DNA of 64,000 nt, taken from contig OX465598.1 of NCBI GenBank assembly GCA_950022295.1, positions 122,371,001-122,435,000 on the forward strand, given 5' to 3'. The notes beneath the pieces are model-generated. The model was not told where the DNA came from. It was given only the letters and a program-made list of their open reading frames with translations, and searched no databases. The position numbers and the translations under genes are program-made. Numbering within the stretch: position 1 is the first letter of the stretch; each line of letters opens with the position of its first letter. The DNA is from Bromus sterilis. Lineage: Eukaryota; Streptophyta; Magnoliopsida; Poales; Poaceae. This document shows positions 20,535 through 33,447 of the stretch, piece by piece.

Positions 20535-23500
20535 TGTGCTAGGATCAAAGTCATCTTGCATCATGTTAAAAATTTCAAAGAAATCATTTGAAATCAAAAT
20601 CAAAAGCAAAATGGGAGAAGGAACCCCCCAGATGAATTAATTCAAAAGGCCAGATAAAAATCTTCTCCAAAAATTCATGTTAGATTTTTGAAAAGTCTTA
20701 TAAATGAGTGTGATCACATATCAAGTGATGTGGGACCCACCCCATGCTCATGGATTTTTCAAATATTCAAACAGTGGCTTGGAATTAATCAAAAACCACT
20801 ATTTGAGTTAAGATTCAAATTATTTGAATTTTAAAAAGTGCCAAACTTTACAAGTGGCTAGTCTACATTATTATGAGGCCATATAAAAAGTTTCAGCATT
20901 TTAGAAAATGGCTAGGTATTTCTTTTTGCTAGCCAAAACAAATGTCAGAAAAGAAAAACAGAAAAGAAAAAGGAAAAAGCTTACCTGTCGCCCAGGCGAG
21001 GGCGGCCCAGCCAGCCCAGCCGGCCCACCAGGGGCAGCAGGGTCTTCTTCCCCGTCCCGCGCCTCCAAGCTGCTCGGTGGAATGCCACCGAGCCAGCCGT
21101 GGAAGCCACGTCGCCGCCGAGAGCCTTCCAGGCCTTCCCGTGCCTCCTTCTCGGGCCTGGAGACGCCCTGGAGCACGCCACGTCCATCCCCCCCCCTCCA
21201 GAGCTTCTTCTCCTCCTCCCTCGCTGTTTTCGTCGCCGCCCGAGGACCGCCGTGGAGCACGCCGCTGAGTCCACGCAGCAACTGTCGTCCTCGAGCCGTG
21301 CCACCATGTCCAGAAGAACCGCAGCAGTCGTCTTCGCCGTTCCCCCCATTCAATCGAGCCCGAGCGTCTCAGCAGACGACGCCAGCTTCATCGAGACCTC
21401 GTCGGAGCCGCAGATCGCCGTCGACGAATTCGCCGGCCACACAGCTCCTCTGCCCTCCCCGACCTCGTCGTTGCACTCAGGGTGAGCAGCAGCCCATTTC
21501 CCCTCAACCAACTAGCCCCCTCTCGCCCTCTAGCTCGTTTCGCCATGAGAGTAGGAGCTCACCGTCGCCATGATCGCCGGTGGGGCTGCTCCTTTGCTCG
21601 CCTGTCCTCGTCGTGATGTCCATCGCATAGCTGGCGTTCCCAGGAGGCCGTCCAGCTAGCGCATGGCCAAGCACGGGCAGCGCAGCGTCGACTGCATCTA
21701 GCCCGTGGCTCCGCCGCCGCTAGGGCTCGTCGCCGACGACGTTCCGGCAGCCCCTTGGCTCCCTCATGTGCACCGTTCGACGCGGACGAGCATGGGGTGC
21801 ACTCCAGTGCCACCAGCGTGCCAAATAGTGGCCGGAACCGCCCTCCCCGTGTGCGCCTCCGTGGCCAGGCCTCCGGTGGGTTAGGCCTTAACCCCGCGCT
21901 AAACACCCCCCTGGTGACACTGACAAGTGGGCCCAGGGCCCTTAATCCCCCCCGGTTAGTTTAAACTAACCGGGTTAATTAACCCAGAGACTGACACCCC
22001 GGCCCCACAGGTCAGACCCCTCCCCACGTCACCCTTGCGCAAGCATGACGCAGTAAAAGAATTTCCAGAATAAAAAGAAATCAGAGAAATTACAGAAATT
22101 CCAGAAAAAGGCTGAAACTTTGCAAATTCATAGAAAATTCATATCAACTCCAAATTTAACAAATAATATATGAAAAATGATCAGGAGAAAATAAGCTTTC
22201 CAAATTTCCAACTTTAAACTATATTTGAGTTGAATTTAAAATGTGATCAGTAGCATTTGCTATTTGATTTAAATGGAATTAAATCAAATTCTTTTCAAAT
22301 GCTTTTGCATTTTGAACCATATCAACATATCCCATTATACTTGAAATTCAGAGGTATATCATACACATTTCAAAATGGTTCAACTTGATCAAACAATGTC
22401 AATTATAACTTGGCTAAAATGAATTCAAATTGGAGTTTGAATTTGCAATTCAATTTGCAATATACTCCATTTAAATGGAATTGCTTCACACATCAAAGCA
22501 TATACATCAAGTTTCAACCTTCAACCATGTGATTGTGCATTGTATTTACTTTGCTACCTTGTTTGTTGTCTGTCGAGTAGAGGTGGAACCGGAACAGGAG
22601 GCTGGCCCCTTCGTTGAAGACCCCGAACCCGAACCTCGTCAGCAAGGCAAGCAAACCCCCATTGATCATGTCGATAAAATCTCAATTCCCTCTCATGTCT
22701 CGCTTATGCATTGTATAGGATGATTACCATGCTACGTTTCTACCGCATAGATGAACCCATTCCTTTGCATGACCTATCATTTGTCACAGTAGTAGGCAAA
22801 ACACAATCCTAGCAAATGTAGGAGTTGATTGATATCATGTGACCCCTGCAACTGTTACTGCTTATTGCATGCTTAGAGTGATACAATGATGTTACTGTTA
22901 TGTGAGTCGGGATGGTAGTGATCATGATGATGATGGTGGAAAGGTGTTGGTGAATCTACCCTAATACAAAGTGAACGATGAGAGGCTGTGTAGGAGTACA
23001 CGGTGGGTTGTCTCGTTGAACACCGCCCTAAGTCCGAGTTCTTGTGTGGTGATCCAAGATGAAGAGTACAACCACACATTGGGCTCACTGACCCCTCTCA
23101 ACCTATTAACTCATCCCTTTCGACGTCCAGATGTCGCAATAGTTCGGAGTTCTGGTAGGTTTGTGGCCTGGCTGCTAAGTGAGAGAACGGCTCACCCGAG
23201 ACCGGCTTATGCACCACGCACACATCACCTGGGTCCACTTCGGTAAACCGGCCGGGTTCACGATAGTGGTAGCCAACCCAGGTAGGCGGCTTTCTCGGAC
23301 TAGATAGGCTATGAGGTAACAGTTGTTGTGAGCATCCTCGCTGGCACCCCTTGAATGGTGTCGAGATCAAAGGCGGTAAATGATGATCATGTGTGTGTAG
23401 CGGTACACCCCTGCAGGGTTAACAAAACTATTCGAATAGCCGCGTCCGCGGTAAAGGACTGCTTGGAAAGCTTAGCTTGATTATTAGATAACTTGAACTG

Positions 23501-24526
23501 GATACTTCTAAAACACACCAAGATAAGTGTGAGTGATATGGCGTGATTTCTCGTGGGGAAGTCGAGGAAGGCACCATAGTGGTGTAATTTGTTGGAGAAA
23601 GTAGTGGACTTGTGTATGCTTCTTACCTCAAGTCTGGTACTCGTAGTTCAGGACTAGCCAAGTCAAAGCTGGCACTTCTGCAAGTGAAACCCCACCTCCC
23701 TTTTACCTTGATACATGTGCATGAGTAGTATAGCTCCTATGTAAGTCTTGCTGAGTACGACTTTGTACTCACGTTTGCTTAATCTATGTTTTAGATGAAC
23801 CCACTGACCCCGAAGGTGGCTTCTTCATCGAGCTCGACGACTGAAGATCAAGCTAGTCTAGTCCCAGTCAGACGACTGGTTCCCTCGTGGAGGGCTTGTG
23901 TTTAAATAAGGATTCTTAAGCCATTTGTTAAACTTGTCTGTACTCAGACATACTTGCTTCCGCTTGTTGTTGTAATGTTGGATCACATACTTGTGATCTC
24001 TGCGTGCACTCTGTGAGAGTTATCAATAAAATGTATACTTTGTAGAGAATTGCAATGATGCATGTTGTTCATACAAGGCATGTGTGCTGCGTGTATGTTT
24101 ATGACATGCATGTCTTTGTATGGATTTTCGAGACCGTGGTTGTGATCTCGCTGGCGGTCTTTCATACACCAAGTGGCCCTTAGATGTGCACAGCTTGGGG
24201 CATCGCGATGCGATTGCTCGAGACTCCGACTAAGTGATCGTGCTGGAGTAAGTCTATGTAAGAGTTATGATATAGTCGATAGTATGGTTGAGGCGAATTG
24301 TCTGTGAATATGGGAGTTCATCACCCATATCATTAGACTTGTGTGCGGACGATGAGGACCCATCTCAGTTGATCATCCGGCCTGGATGGGATGCCCCTCA
24401 CGTACGATGCTTTCCGAGAACGTTCTGTGCTTGGCCTTGTCTGCTTAGACAAGTGGGTACGGTTCTCGGCTCTCCATATGACTATGTCGTAGCGGGACTT
24501 GCAAACGCTAACCCCGGGTCCCGACA
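20512..24526 (+). repeat. Element B 3' LTR (4,015 bp)
   Basis: Near-identical to 10439-14522; in the first ~480 aligned bases I counted about eight mismatches. It has shorter C runs than the left copy and lacks ~45 bp after GAGACTCCGAC (about 24224). It includes the conserved LTR block at 23402-23452. Confidence 0.9.
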
Positions 24527-24531
24527 AGGTA

Positions 24532-27500
24532 AGATCCAAGAAATACACGTGACATCGTGTCATAGGTCTGCTATCCACCTACTTACGTCAAATATAACAC
24601 AACCTTAATCTTCTCTCGGTCCCCCTGGACGAAGAAAAGCAACCAAGGCACTCACACGGTAGGCAAGTTTTAATTATGATTCAAACTGATGTTATTCTAT
24701 GAACAAGGAGTAGGCCTCAAGTCATCCATAACCGCGGACACGGCTTTTCGAAAAGATTTAACCCTGCAGGGGTGTACCAACTGCCCATCATAGGCTTTGC
24801 ATGTACGCCCGGTTTCCACTTGGCTAGGTAAGCGCCTGAAACTCTGGAACGTCAGATTCCCTCTAACTAACAACACACAATTCCGGGTGGCCCCCGGGGA
24901 GTCGACATCCAATCCAAAAGCCGGCCACGCTCTCAGATCGGCCTCTTCCGTATCAACAGGGTTTGGGTTACCGGTTAAACCTCTCATGAGGACCGGGCCC
25001 TCGCCGGTCAAAGGTGGGCCAGCCAAGGCACAAGTCCTCCTGTCCCAAGGTGGTTTGTAAACAACTGGGGTACCACCAGCACACACACATTGCAAATAGT
25101 AAAATCAGCTCGGGCCACCACTAGAATTGTACGAAGCTAGGTAGGTAAAATAAGGGGACCCCATAGAATCCCACACACGATTAGGCACGCTCGTCAAGAA
25201 ACACAATACCCGGAACTCGGGACCTAGGTGACTCAAATGGAACAAAACACCTGGCGGGAACAGCCTGGTCTCCCATCATTCGTCAAGTATAAGTTAACAT
25301 CATAATAATAATAAATATCAACCAACTTCTTTAAATAACATGATATCCCAAACCATAACATAGGGTAAGCAGCAAGTTTTCCTACTCATACTAAGCAATG
25401 GCTGAGCAGCGGTAACTTAGCAATACAATGTTTTGCTAGGATGCGGGGATCATGGCTGTTTGGTTTTGAACGTGGCATTTTTCAACTGGATAGGATCAAG
25501 CAAACGTTCTAGGCTACAGCTAGGCAGGTAGGCAGAAAGGTATCAAGTAATGGTATAAATCTTCCCCTTGCCTGGGTAATCGGTCGTCGAAGCAGACGTA
25601 GCAGGGTCCTCGGGCTCGGTGTCGGAAATCTCCACGTAAGTCTCCTCGGCGGTCTCAGGTGCTAACGTAAAGTACCGACAAGGAAAAGGCACACAATTAA
25701 GTACGAGTACAATGCACAGGCAAAGACCAAGTTTAATCGACATGATGTGACCCTATCTAGTCAGGTTTAAATAAAGGTGGTGACGACACGTCAACAACTT
25801 CATATGCAATTTATTTACGTAACATGGCTTTGGTCTTAGCCTTAATTTTTTGTGTAAGTAACATGGCAACATGACATGATCAATAAAACAATTAACAGAA
25901 AAAAAATTACAACGTGAAATTAAAACATCGATTCCGGAGACGATAAGGTGTCGATGAAAGTTGACACCGGATAAGTTTTCAAAAGAAGGGTCGGAGAGCA
26001 GCCACTCTCATACAACAATATGTTTGGGGCTGTCCAAAGGATCAAGATCACGGATTCACGACATGGTGCATGATTCAAGGAAAAGAAAGGATCTGGGCAA
26101 GGTGGTGTACGTGAAAGGTTCACCCCAACTTGTATTTAGCAAAAAACAAATGGTCAGCACCCCTTAGCCAACACTCTAAAGAATCTGCCCCATCTAAATG
26201 GCATGGCCACCATGAGGCAAAAGCAAAGGACTTGATAAGAAAAAAAAATGAAGGTGGCATACATATGGGCAACCCCATATATCATCATTCTTATGCTGCT
26301 CAGAACATAAAAATGTTGCCGCCACAAAAATCCTTGGATTTTTCTACCCCATAAACATGTACAACATGTCAGCATTTGAAATGAGGTTCAAAATCTACAA
26401 GGGTTTGAAATAATTGCAAAAAGAAAAAAGAAACAGACAGAAGAAAAAGAAGAAGAAGAAGAAGAGGGGCTTGGCCTCTGTGACACTGGGCCGAAACCAG
26501 CCAAACCAGCCGAACCAGCAGCCCACCGTGGCCTCTCTCCACTGGCAGGTGGGACTGGCTGTCAGCCACCCAAGCAAAATAAACAAAAAAAGGGCCAACT
26601 CCACATGCCCGTGGGGGAATTCGAACCCGAGACCCCTCGGTCAGGACACAACGCACCAACCAGTCGGGCTAGGAGAGTTTTACAGCAAGGGAACAAACAA
26701 AACGAGGATAACATGCGATGCTGAAATATCTAAATCCAAACGCGATGCACTGACGAACTGAACTTTAGGCAACATGCGGTGGCAGCGAACTACGGCGACG
26801 ATTGCGACGGCCGTGCCGCACCAGAGGCTCCACGGGGAGGTGCTGCGCAAACACTGGACTACCAGGAGTCCATTTTTTCTCGCAACCGCAGCTGGGCCTC
26901 GACGACGAAGACTCGAAACTAGCCGGAAACCCACGGCGGGAAGCTGAACTTGGGGTTCAGACCCGCATCACGTCGTCCCTGGCATGCGCAAAGGCAACGC
27001 CTTGGCTGCCACACGCGTGTCCTGCGCGTTCCAAGAGCACGGGAGGACACGTTCTGACGGCTACACAGTTTCATCGACCACGAAACCACGCCGGCGACTT
27101 CTACAGCGGGGGAAACCGCACAAAAACTACGCGCGACGACGAGCGGCTACCGGTCTACGCGCTACGGGCACGGGGCAGGTCTCCGCTCACCTTGGGGTGC
27201 TTGCAGACGACCTCGTGCACGTCGAGGAAGGAGAGGACGAGCGGTCGGCGGCGGGGAAGAAAGAGCTCACGGCGGACGTCGACGACGCGGAGGCGACCCA
27301 CGAGGTCCTGCTCGACCTACACAGCAGGGAAGGGCAGGTGAGGCGCAGGAGACAACGAGGAAGAACGCGCGGCCAACGAGGAGGTACGGCGGCGAGGAAT
27401 TGCGGCCCTCACCAGTGGGAACAGGGGAGCTCCCTGGCGCTGAAACAGGCGGCGGCAGGGGAAAATTGGAGGGGGGAATGGACTCCTAGGGTTCCGTGGG

Positions 27501-28223
27501 GGGCCTCGGCGCGCTTAAAAGGAGGGGGGCGCCTCCCGCTGGCTCCGGGGCTCCACCGGCCGTCGTGGCGCCGGCTATGAGAGGGAAAGTGGAAAAGCGG
27601 GGACTCCACGCTGGAAAGGTGGGGAAGAAGGAGCGTACCCCTTCGCTGCGGGCCAGGCCGAGGGGAAAACGGACCCAGGTGGGCTGGGCTGGAGGAAAAA
27701 GAAGGAAAACAAAAAGAAAGCCCCATCTCTGGACCCCTTTTCCATTTAATAAAACAGAAAAGGACTCAGGGTTTTTTTGGATAAAATACAAGTAGGAAAA
27801 ATACATAAAAATATGTATAATTAACCTTGCATTATTCCTCAATTTCCAAAAATGGTTTGGGCATTTTTGGCAACAACAAAATTGTGAGCTCATTTTTTAA
27901 TTCAAAATCACTTTGAACTAGAGCCCATATTTTTTATGATGGCAAAAATGATTTGAGGTTTTTAAAACCCTTGCCATTGCAAAGGAAATGGCTAGGCCAA
28001 GTTTGGGGTCAAGGAGAGCATGCATGTAACAATGAAAATTCTTCCAACACCCTTCTTGAACCACTTTGGAAGCAAACTCAACCAAACCAGATGGGCTCCA
28101 ATCCCAATACAAATTTAAATCACCACATGAAATTACAATCTTTAGCATCATGCCAAGTTACAAAGTCAACAGACAAAGTACAATCTCATGGTGTTTTCTA
28201 TTTATTGCACCTGGGCTGTTACA
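24532..28223 (-). repeat. Element A 5' LTR, second part (outer end)
   Basis: Resumes the right-hand A LTR directly after element B, with sequence matching 1129-4797. Ends TGTTACA followed by GCATT. Contains the tRNA-like segment (26607-26675) and the conserved block (24724-24783). Confidence 0.9.
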
Positions 28224-28350
28224 GCATTCGTCGTTGGCTCGCCGATATACCATACGCGAGGCCAGCCACGCCGCAAAAAGCTTCTGAATCTGCGGTGCCT
28301 TCTGAAGCTTCTACTACTAGCCTAGCAAGTGTTCTCTGTCGAGAAACACT

Positions 28351-28450
28351 GTAGTAGCCCAGTGGCAGAGAGCAAGCGAGGGAGCGAGCCTTCGTGGGTT
28401 CGAGTCCCACTGGGGGCACTTTGCCCCCCTTTTCTTGTGTTTTTTTGGAG
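28351..28450 (+). mobile_element. tRNA-derived SINE candidate
   Basis: TAGCCCAGTGGCAGAGAGC resembles a tRNA A box, and GGGTTCGAGTCCCAC (28396-28410) is a good B box about 25 bases later. After it GGGGGCACTTTGCCCCCC can form a hairpin and is followed by TTTT, a Pol III stop. CCCAGTGG and CCACTGGG can pair across the unit. No target duplication was found, so it may be a fragment of a longer element. Confidence 0.5.
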
Positions 28451-28459
28451 AGGCTGATA

Positions 28460-29157
28460 CCTGGGCCCCCGTTGTCAGTGGCCTAGCTACGCAGTGTCTC
28501 TGCGATACTTGACTTGTCCGAGATCTGATCGTCGGTATCATCTTACCTAGCTCAATCTTGTTACTGGCAAGTGCTACTTAACTCATTCCCGTGATATTCC
28601 ATCCTCGTGACCTAGTCACGCGTTGCGATTTCGGATGTAATCTCACTGAGTGGGCCTAGAGTATCTTTCCGTCACGCGGACGGATAAATCCTGATCTTCA
28701 TCCATACGCCTTAATATATCCCTTTGGAATACCTGAAGACACCTTTTTTTATCACCGTGATGGTTGATGCAATCGAGGCAACCTTCGGAGATAATGATTA
28801 AGTACGATCTCACAGTCTAAGGATTAGGTACTACGTTTCATAATCACTTCAACGTTAAACTTTGTGACTTGATCTCGTTGCAATACTTATATTGGGTAAA
28901 CGTCCATCACATCATTCACCTAATGACATGATCTCATTTTCAACAGACATACAATGTCTCATGATCAGGAAACAATGATCATCTGTTGCACAATGAACTA
29001 GTTGAATAGAGGCTACTAGGGATCTGGTTTGTTTACATACCACACGTGTATTAATGTTCCCACTTAGAGTTATACCATGTTATTAAACTTATTACGATCT
29101 TATGAAATATGGTAATAAATATGTTTTATTATTTACCTCTAGGGCATATTTCCAACA
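28460..29157 (-). repeat. Truncated Copia LTR, BARE/Angela-like
   Basis: The minus strand starts TGTTGGAAATATGCCCTAGAGG, the familiar LTR start of the BARE-1/Angela/WIS group of Triticeae, and continues into sequence of that LTR type (for example GGCCCACTCAGTGAGAT, GATACCGACGATC). Only ~700 bases are present. The inner part stops near the SINE candidate, with no internal Copia coding region. The exact left edge is uncertain. Confidence 0.75.
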
Positions 29158-29205
29158 ACCCCCATGCCATAAGAAACGAGGTCTTGAAAAGCAAACAAAA
29201 ATGCA

Positions 29206-29333
29206 AAAAGTGTGTGTGTGTGTGGGTGGGTGGGTGGGTGGGTGTGTGTGTGCGTGTGCGTGTGCGTGTGCGAGTGCGAGTGCGAGTGCGAGTGCGAGTG
29301 CGTGTGCGTGTGCGTGTGCGTGTGTGTGTGTGA
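29206..29333 (+). repeat. Compound microsatellite (GT, GGGT, GCGTGT, GCGAGT)
   Basis: Uninterrupted arrays in the order (GT)n, (GGGT)n, (GTGC/GTGT)n, (GAGTGC)n and (GTGTGC)n. Reading frames through it give only Val/Arg or Ala/Cys runs and are not genes. Confidence 0.9.
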
Positions 29334-31272
29334 ATTGTAGTTTATTTTATTTCATTGAACGTTGAATTGATAAAATTTTGTGCTATATGATCATTGTGCA
29401 TGAATTTGAGGATTTATATATGTGAAGTTTGATTTTCCAAAAGGACAAATGAGAGCCCAACAGATGTTGTCCAGAAGAATATCAAAAGTGTGTTGATGTT
29501 CTTTAGATTGGTTCGAAACAATCATTTCCATTCACTTGTTCATTCTTCTATGTTTTAAAATTCAAAATTTTATCCCACCCTAAATCTTGCAAAGGACCTA
29601 CTATGGCTGCTTAAGATTTCTTAATGATTGTAACATGATCTTTCGTAATTTTATTTACCGCAAACTATGGAACAATTGTAAGGCACCATCATCTTTTAAC
29701 TATCCGCTAATTTAGCGATAACTACTCATCGTTTTTATAGCTTCTTAGCAACGCACGAGCATTGTGCTATTAAAAACAGAAATCAAAGATGAGATGAACA
29801 GAAAGAACAAGAACGATAGTCCTCACCATCCCTACATCTTCCCATCCAGAAAATAAGAATCAACGAAGTACGAGACAGATGTTTTTTTATAAGTTAGTTT
29901 GTACGAGGCACATGTTGCCATACTCCAAAAAATAATTTTGAAGGCCTTTTGAATAAACCATCCAAGTGATGAAAGATAGGTTTGTAGCTAAGTTTGCTAT
30001 ATGTAACACCAAAAAAGTAATCATGATGTATGAACCTAAATTGCCATTAGTGAAAATCTAGATTTGTCGTGCATGAGAAACTAAAATTGCTATAACTTAA
30101 AACATAGAGAAAAAGATAGCACTGATATTCGTAACTAAGTAGCCATCCATGCTTTAATTAATAAAAATGCCATGTTTTAATTAATAAAATTACCATGTTT
30201 TAGATAAATAAAGTTCACATGTCATACTTAATAAAATTGTTATGTTATTTAGGATAATAAAATTGGTCAGTTTTTCATCTCTCTTACGCCATTATCAATC
30301 TTGTCCGCCAGATCGCCCATTTGAGGTCTTTCTGCGCGTTAGATCATTGTTAGCGCTCAATTTCTCGCTAAGTAGACAACATGTCCTTAGGAGCTGCTAC
30401 TGTAGGAATTTCGATGCCTTGTGGTTAATTGGGCTGGAGGACGATTCCTCCTCGTGAAGCCTATGAGCACTTCCCCCTTTGGTCCCTTTCATTTCACCTT
30501 CACCTTCATTTTTTAGCGATCAAGATTATGATCGTGACGATTTGGTTCTCAGTTCTAGAGGTTCCTCCTATCCGTGAATAGTACAATTTCAAAAATAGCA
30601 ATAAAAAAATAAAAAAATTAATGTTCATCGAGAGCATGAGTCCGGGTTCAAAGTTAAACTATTGAGTAGAGATAGAGGGCTCTGTAGGATTTGATTTTGT
30701 AGATGTAGAAAATTCCTACGATCCGGGCCGTCCTTAGCGCGATCCTACGGTCGAGAATATCAAAGTCGGGCCGGCGGGTTTGTCTTGGAAGGTACCGGCT
30801 ACACGCGTTGCCTTCCATCCCAGTCTTAATTCTTCCTTTGGCAACTGGCCTTGATCCTTCCTTCTTTGTGGCTTGGATTGCTTGGATTGTTGGAAACCTA
30901 ATTCGAATCCTTCTCTTCTGCTCAGATGCATATGGAATTATGATGCTCAAATCCACCTCGGCCTCTCATATTTGTTGCGCTACCCTCTAGCGCCCCTCCC
31001 CCCCCCCTCCTGTAACACTGTTTTTCACTCTATCTGACCATGAAATGAAATGAGGCCCTAGGGCCAATTTTTTCGTCAAAATTTTTTTTTGTTGCGCGCA
31101 CACAAATTCCTCGTCGCTTCCAAGGTATTCCTCCCCAAGCCCTCTGCTCTACTGGTTATGGCCTTATGGGATACTCATATCCATAAATCAATCCAATTTG
31201 TTTGTCAACCACTCCATCTACTGATTCCGGCTGATCATTGTTTGTTCGATTTGGTTCTTCGTAATAATTCAG
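29334..31272. other. Intergenic sequence upstream of the protease-like gene
   Basis: AT-rich to 30640, then mixed composition. I see no coding gene or bounded transposon. The right end may hold the promoter and 5' untranslated exon of the next gene: TTCGTAATAATTCAG at about 31258-31272 looks like a splice acceptor shortly before the first ATG. Confidence 0.4.
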
Positions 31273-31629
31273 GCCTCCTCGGGAAGATGTTGGGTATCAC
31301 GTGCTCGCCGAGTGATGCTGAAAATCAGCGAGTAGTTATTTCAAATTTTGTACGACCTTCGGCTACTCCCTCCGTTGGGAGAAGATTTGGCTGTTCCGGT
31401 GAAAGCGATCGAGGTGCCTGGAGTGAACTGAGTGAATCATCTGTTCCAAGATTGCTTCGGAGTGTCGTCGCCATTGCTTCATTCGATGGTGATTATTATA
31501 CCGTCAATAATCTCCAACCCATATTACTACTGTGGTCTCTAATTGTTGCTAGTTAACGCTTGCCATTATGTTTTTTCTTTCTGTAGGAGATACCATGCTA
31601 GTTGAATGCACAGGATTATGCATCCATAC

Positions 31630-32678
31630 CATAGTTTTAAATAGCGGGCTATGCAACTTAGCGGCGGCTCAGCCAGCAGCTATTTGAAGCTATAGCAAAG
31701 CTATAGCGGGCTATGCACCTATTTAGCGTTTTTGCTAAATCATGAAAAAAACAAAATAAAATGATGCAATCGTGTAGCATAGATGATATATATCACATGT
31801 ATATGACATAGATAAATATTTCAATCACATATATATCACATCCTAACACAATATGTGTTAAAATGCTTGCTTTGGCCAATTTTTTTTGTAAAATATGTTG
31901 ATTATCCACACAAATCGGCAACCATAAAAAACTAGCTTTGAAGGTGAATTTAATGACTGGTCAAAGAATTATAGTAATTTAAAAACACTCTCCTTCATTT
32001 GATTGGACAATGGAAGTTGCTGCTCATATGCTGAGGAGACAGTGCAGGACCGGCACTGACTGAACCATGGAGGCTGCTGCTTGCATGCAAAGGAGACGGT
32101 GTAGAGGAAAATATTTGAGGGAGGGAAAGAGCTTATCTGACGATGAAGGTTGCTGGCTATGGTCAACTGTCCAGCCGTCCAGAGAGCCAGAGAAGTAGGC
32201 ATTCCGTCGTCGAGCTCGAGGGAGAGAGGTGTCAGAGAAGGAGGCGCCGAGGGAGAGGGGATGTCACCGCGTCAGCCGCCCTGAGTGCCATCAGGAGGCT
32301 TAGACGTCGACGTCGGGAGAAGTCACCGCACCAGCGAGCCGTTGTCGTAGCTGCGTGATTTCCGCGGCCAGCCGCCGCCATGACGCACGATTTGGGGGAG
32401 GAAGAGGTGTTCGGATGTGTTATGTTCGAGAAGCTAGGTTAGGAAAGTGAGAGCAATGGGCCACGTGATTGATTTGGATCCAAATTTTGGCCCAGGTGGA
32501 AGGGAAAGAAAAACGCCAACGCTAGATTTACTGCCATGATTTAGCGCTAAACATGAAATAGCGGCACTATTAGCAACTTTCTTAGTTTAGCGTAAAACTG
32601 GCAAAGCTGTAGCGTGGAGTCCCTCAAAACGCCATAGCTGGGCTATAGCGGCGCCATAGCCCGCTATTTAAAACTTTG
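31630..32678 (+). mobile_element. Non-autonomous hAT element in exon 2 of the protease-like gene (1,049 bp)
   Basis: Terminal inverted repeats CATAGTTTTAAATAGCGGGC and, from the other end, CAAAGTTTTAAATAGCGGGC, flanked by an exact 8-bp duplication ATCCATAC (31622-31629 and 32679-32686). Eight-base duplications and CA-starting ends are hAT traits. No transposase is encoded. Strand is arbitrary. Confidence 0.9.
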
Positions 32679-33018
32679 ATCCATACTTCATGCGCTTGTG
32701 CTACAAGTTTCCTGACATCTGCAAGTTTGGTACCACGTACTCAGCATATGGATGCCAATGTGACGGTAAATTCAGCTACTCATGCAGTTCCCTGAATATT
32801 TTTATACAACATAGAATACTATAACAGTTCCCCTTTCCCTCTCATGCAGATTAAAGTACGCCTCGTGAATGATCAGATTGTCACTGGATGGTTAGAGGAT
32901 TATGATGCACATTTTGATTATGCCGTTGTCAATATTAAACACGTGGATGGCTTTCATGCTGTAGATCTCAGTCATAGCATACAGTTTGAGCCTTACAGGA
33001 AAGTAGTGGCTATATGGC

Positions 33019-33427
33019 CGAAAAATGCAAATGTAGGCCGAGCTCCTTGTAGCTCGTTTTTAAAAAAAAATCATAAAAAATAGATAAATAGTTCAAAATA
33101 AATTTAATTTTTTTATGCATATACATACACATGTATAGGAGATTTGTACCAATTTTCATACCATTATGCCTTAATGCGCCACGGGAATAAAAAAGACAAA
33201 TAACTGATTTTAAATGGGCTTTTTTTCTTGTTTTTGGGCCGAAATTTTGTTATTTTTCGGCTGACTTTATATTATAAGATTTTCAAACGAAAATTTACAC
33301 GTGTGTGAGGAATACACATAAGTATCCACAGAAAAAAAATCGAATTTTTTTTAAGCTTTTAAATATGTTTTTTGATTTTTTCAAAATAACAGGGCACATG
33401 TAGCTCGGGCTACAGAAATTCACACTC
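33019..33427 (+). mobile_element. Mutator-type MITE in exon 3 of the protease-like gene (409 bp)
   Basis: Flanked by an exact 9-bp duplication CTATATGGC (33010-33018 and 33428-33436), as made by Mutator transposases. The ends share TGTAG(G/C)CCGAGCT in inverted orientation, with a weaker outer match. The interior is AT-rich and non-coding. Strand is arbitrary. Confidence 0.85.
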
Positions 33428-33447
33428 CTATATGGCGCCATTTCAAT

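Larger units (their letters stand above)
10439..24526 (+). mobile_element. Element B: complete Ty3/gypsy chromovirus (Tekay-type) nested in element A
   Basis: 14,088 bp, ends TGTCAGAACC...GGGTCCCGACA, 5-bp target duplication AGGTA. Layout on the plus strand: 5' LTR 10439-14522, primer site from 14523, extra ORF 14947-15759, gag-pol 16059-20534, polypurine tract about 20494-20511, 3' LTR 20512-24526. The chromodomain and long LTRs place it with Tekay-type chromoviruses, but its LTRs differ from those of A, so it is another family. It must be younger than A. Gag-pol has several frame breaks, so any movement would need proteins from other copies. Confidence 0.95.
518..28223 (-). mobile_element. 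Element A: Ty3/gypsy chromovirus (Tekay-type), minus strand, interrupted by element B
   Basis: LTR retrotransposon read on the minus strand. The left (3') LTR is 518-4797, the internal region 4798-9882, and the right (5') LTR 9883-10438 plus 24532-28223. Ends are TGTAAG...TGTTACA with a 5-bp GCATT duplication. Domain order is gag, protease, RT, RNase H, integrase, chromodomain, as in Ty3/gypsy chromoviruses; the ~4.2 kb LTRs fit the Tekay/Del lineage. Without element B and its duplicated 5 bp the element is about 13.6 kb. It is dead: the primer-binding site is deleted and gag-pol has seven in-frame stops. In the first ~555 aligned LTR bases I counted about 15 mismatches by hand. Confidence 0.9.

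Noticed and set aside
28351..28425. Functional tRNA gene
   Set aside because: Boxes are present but there is no full acceptor stem or cloverleaf; a SINE relic fits better.
29102..29365. Frames through the compound microsatellite
   Set aside because: They encode only repeat-derived dipeptide runs.
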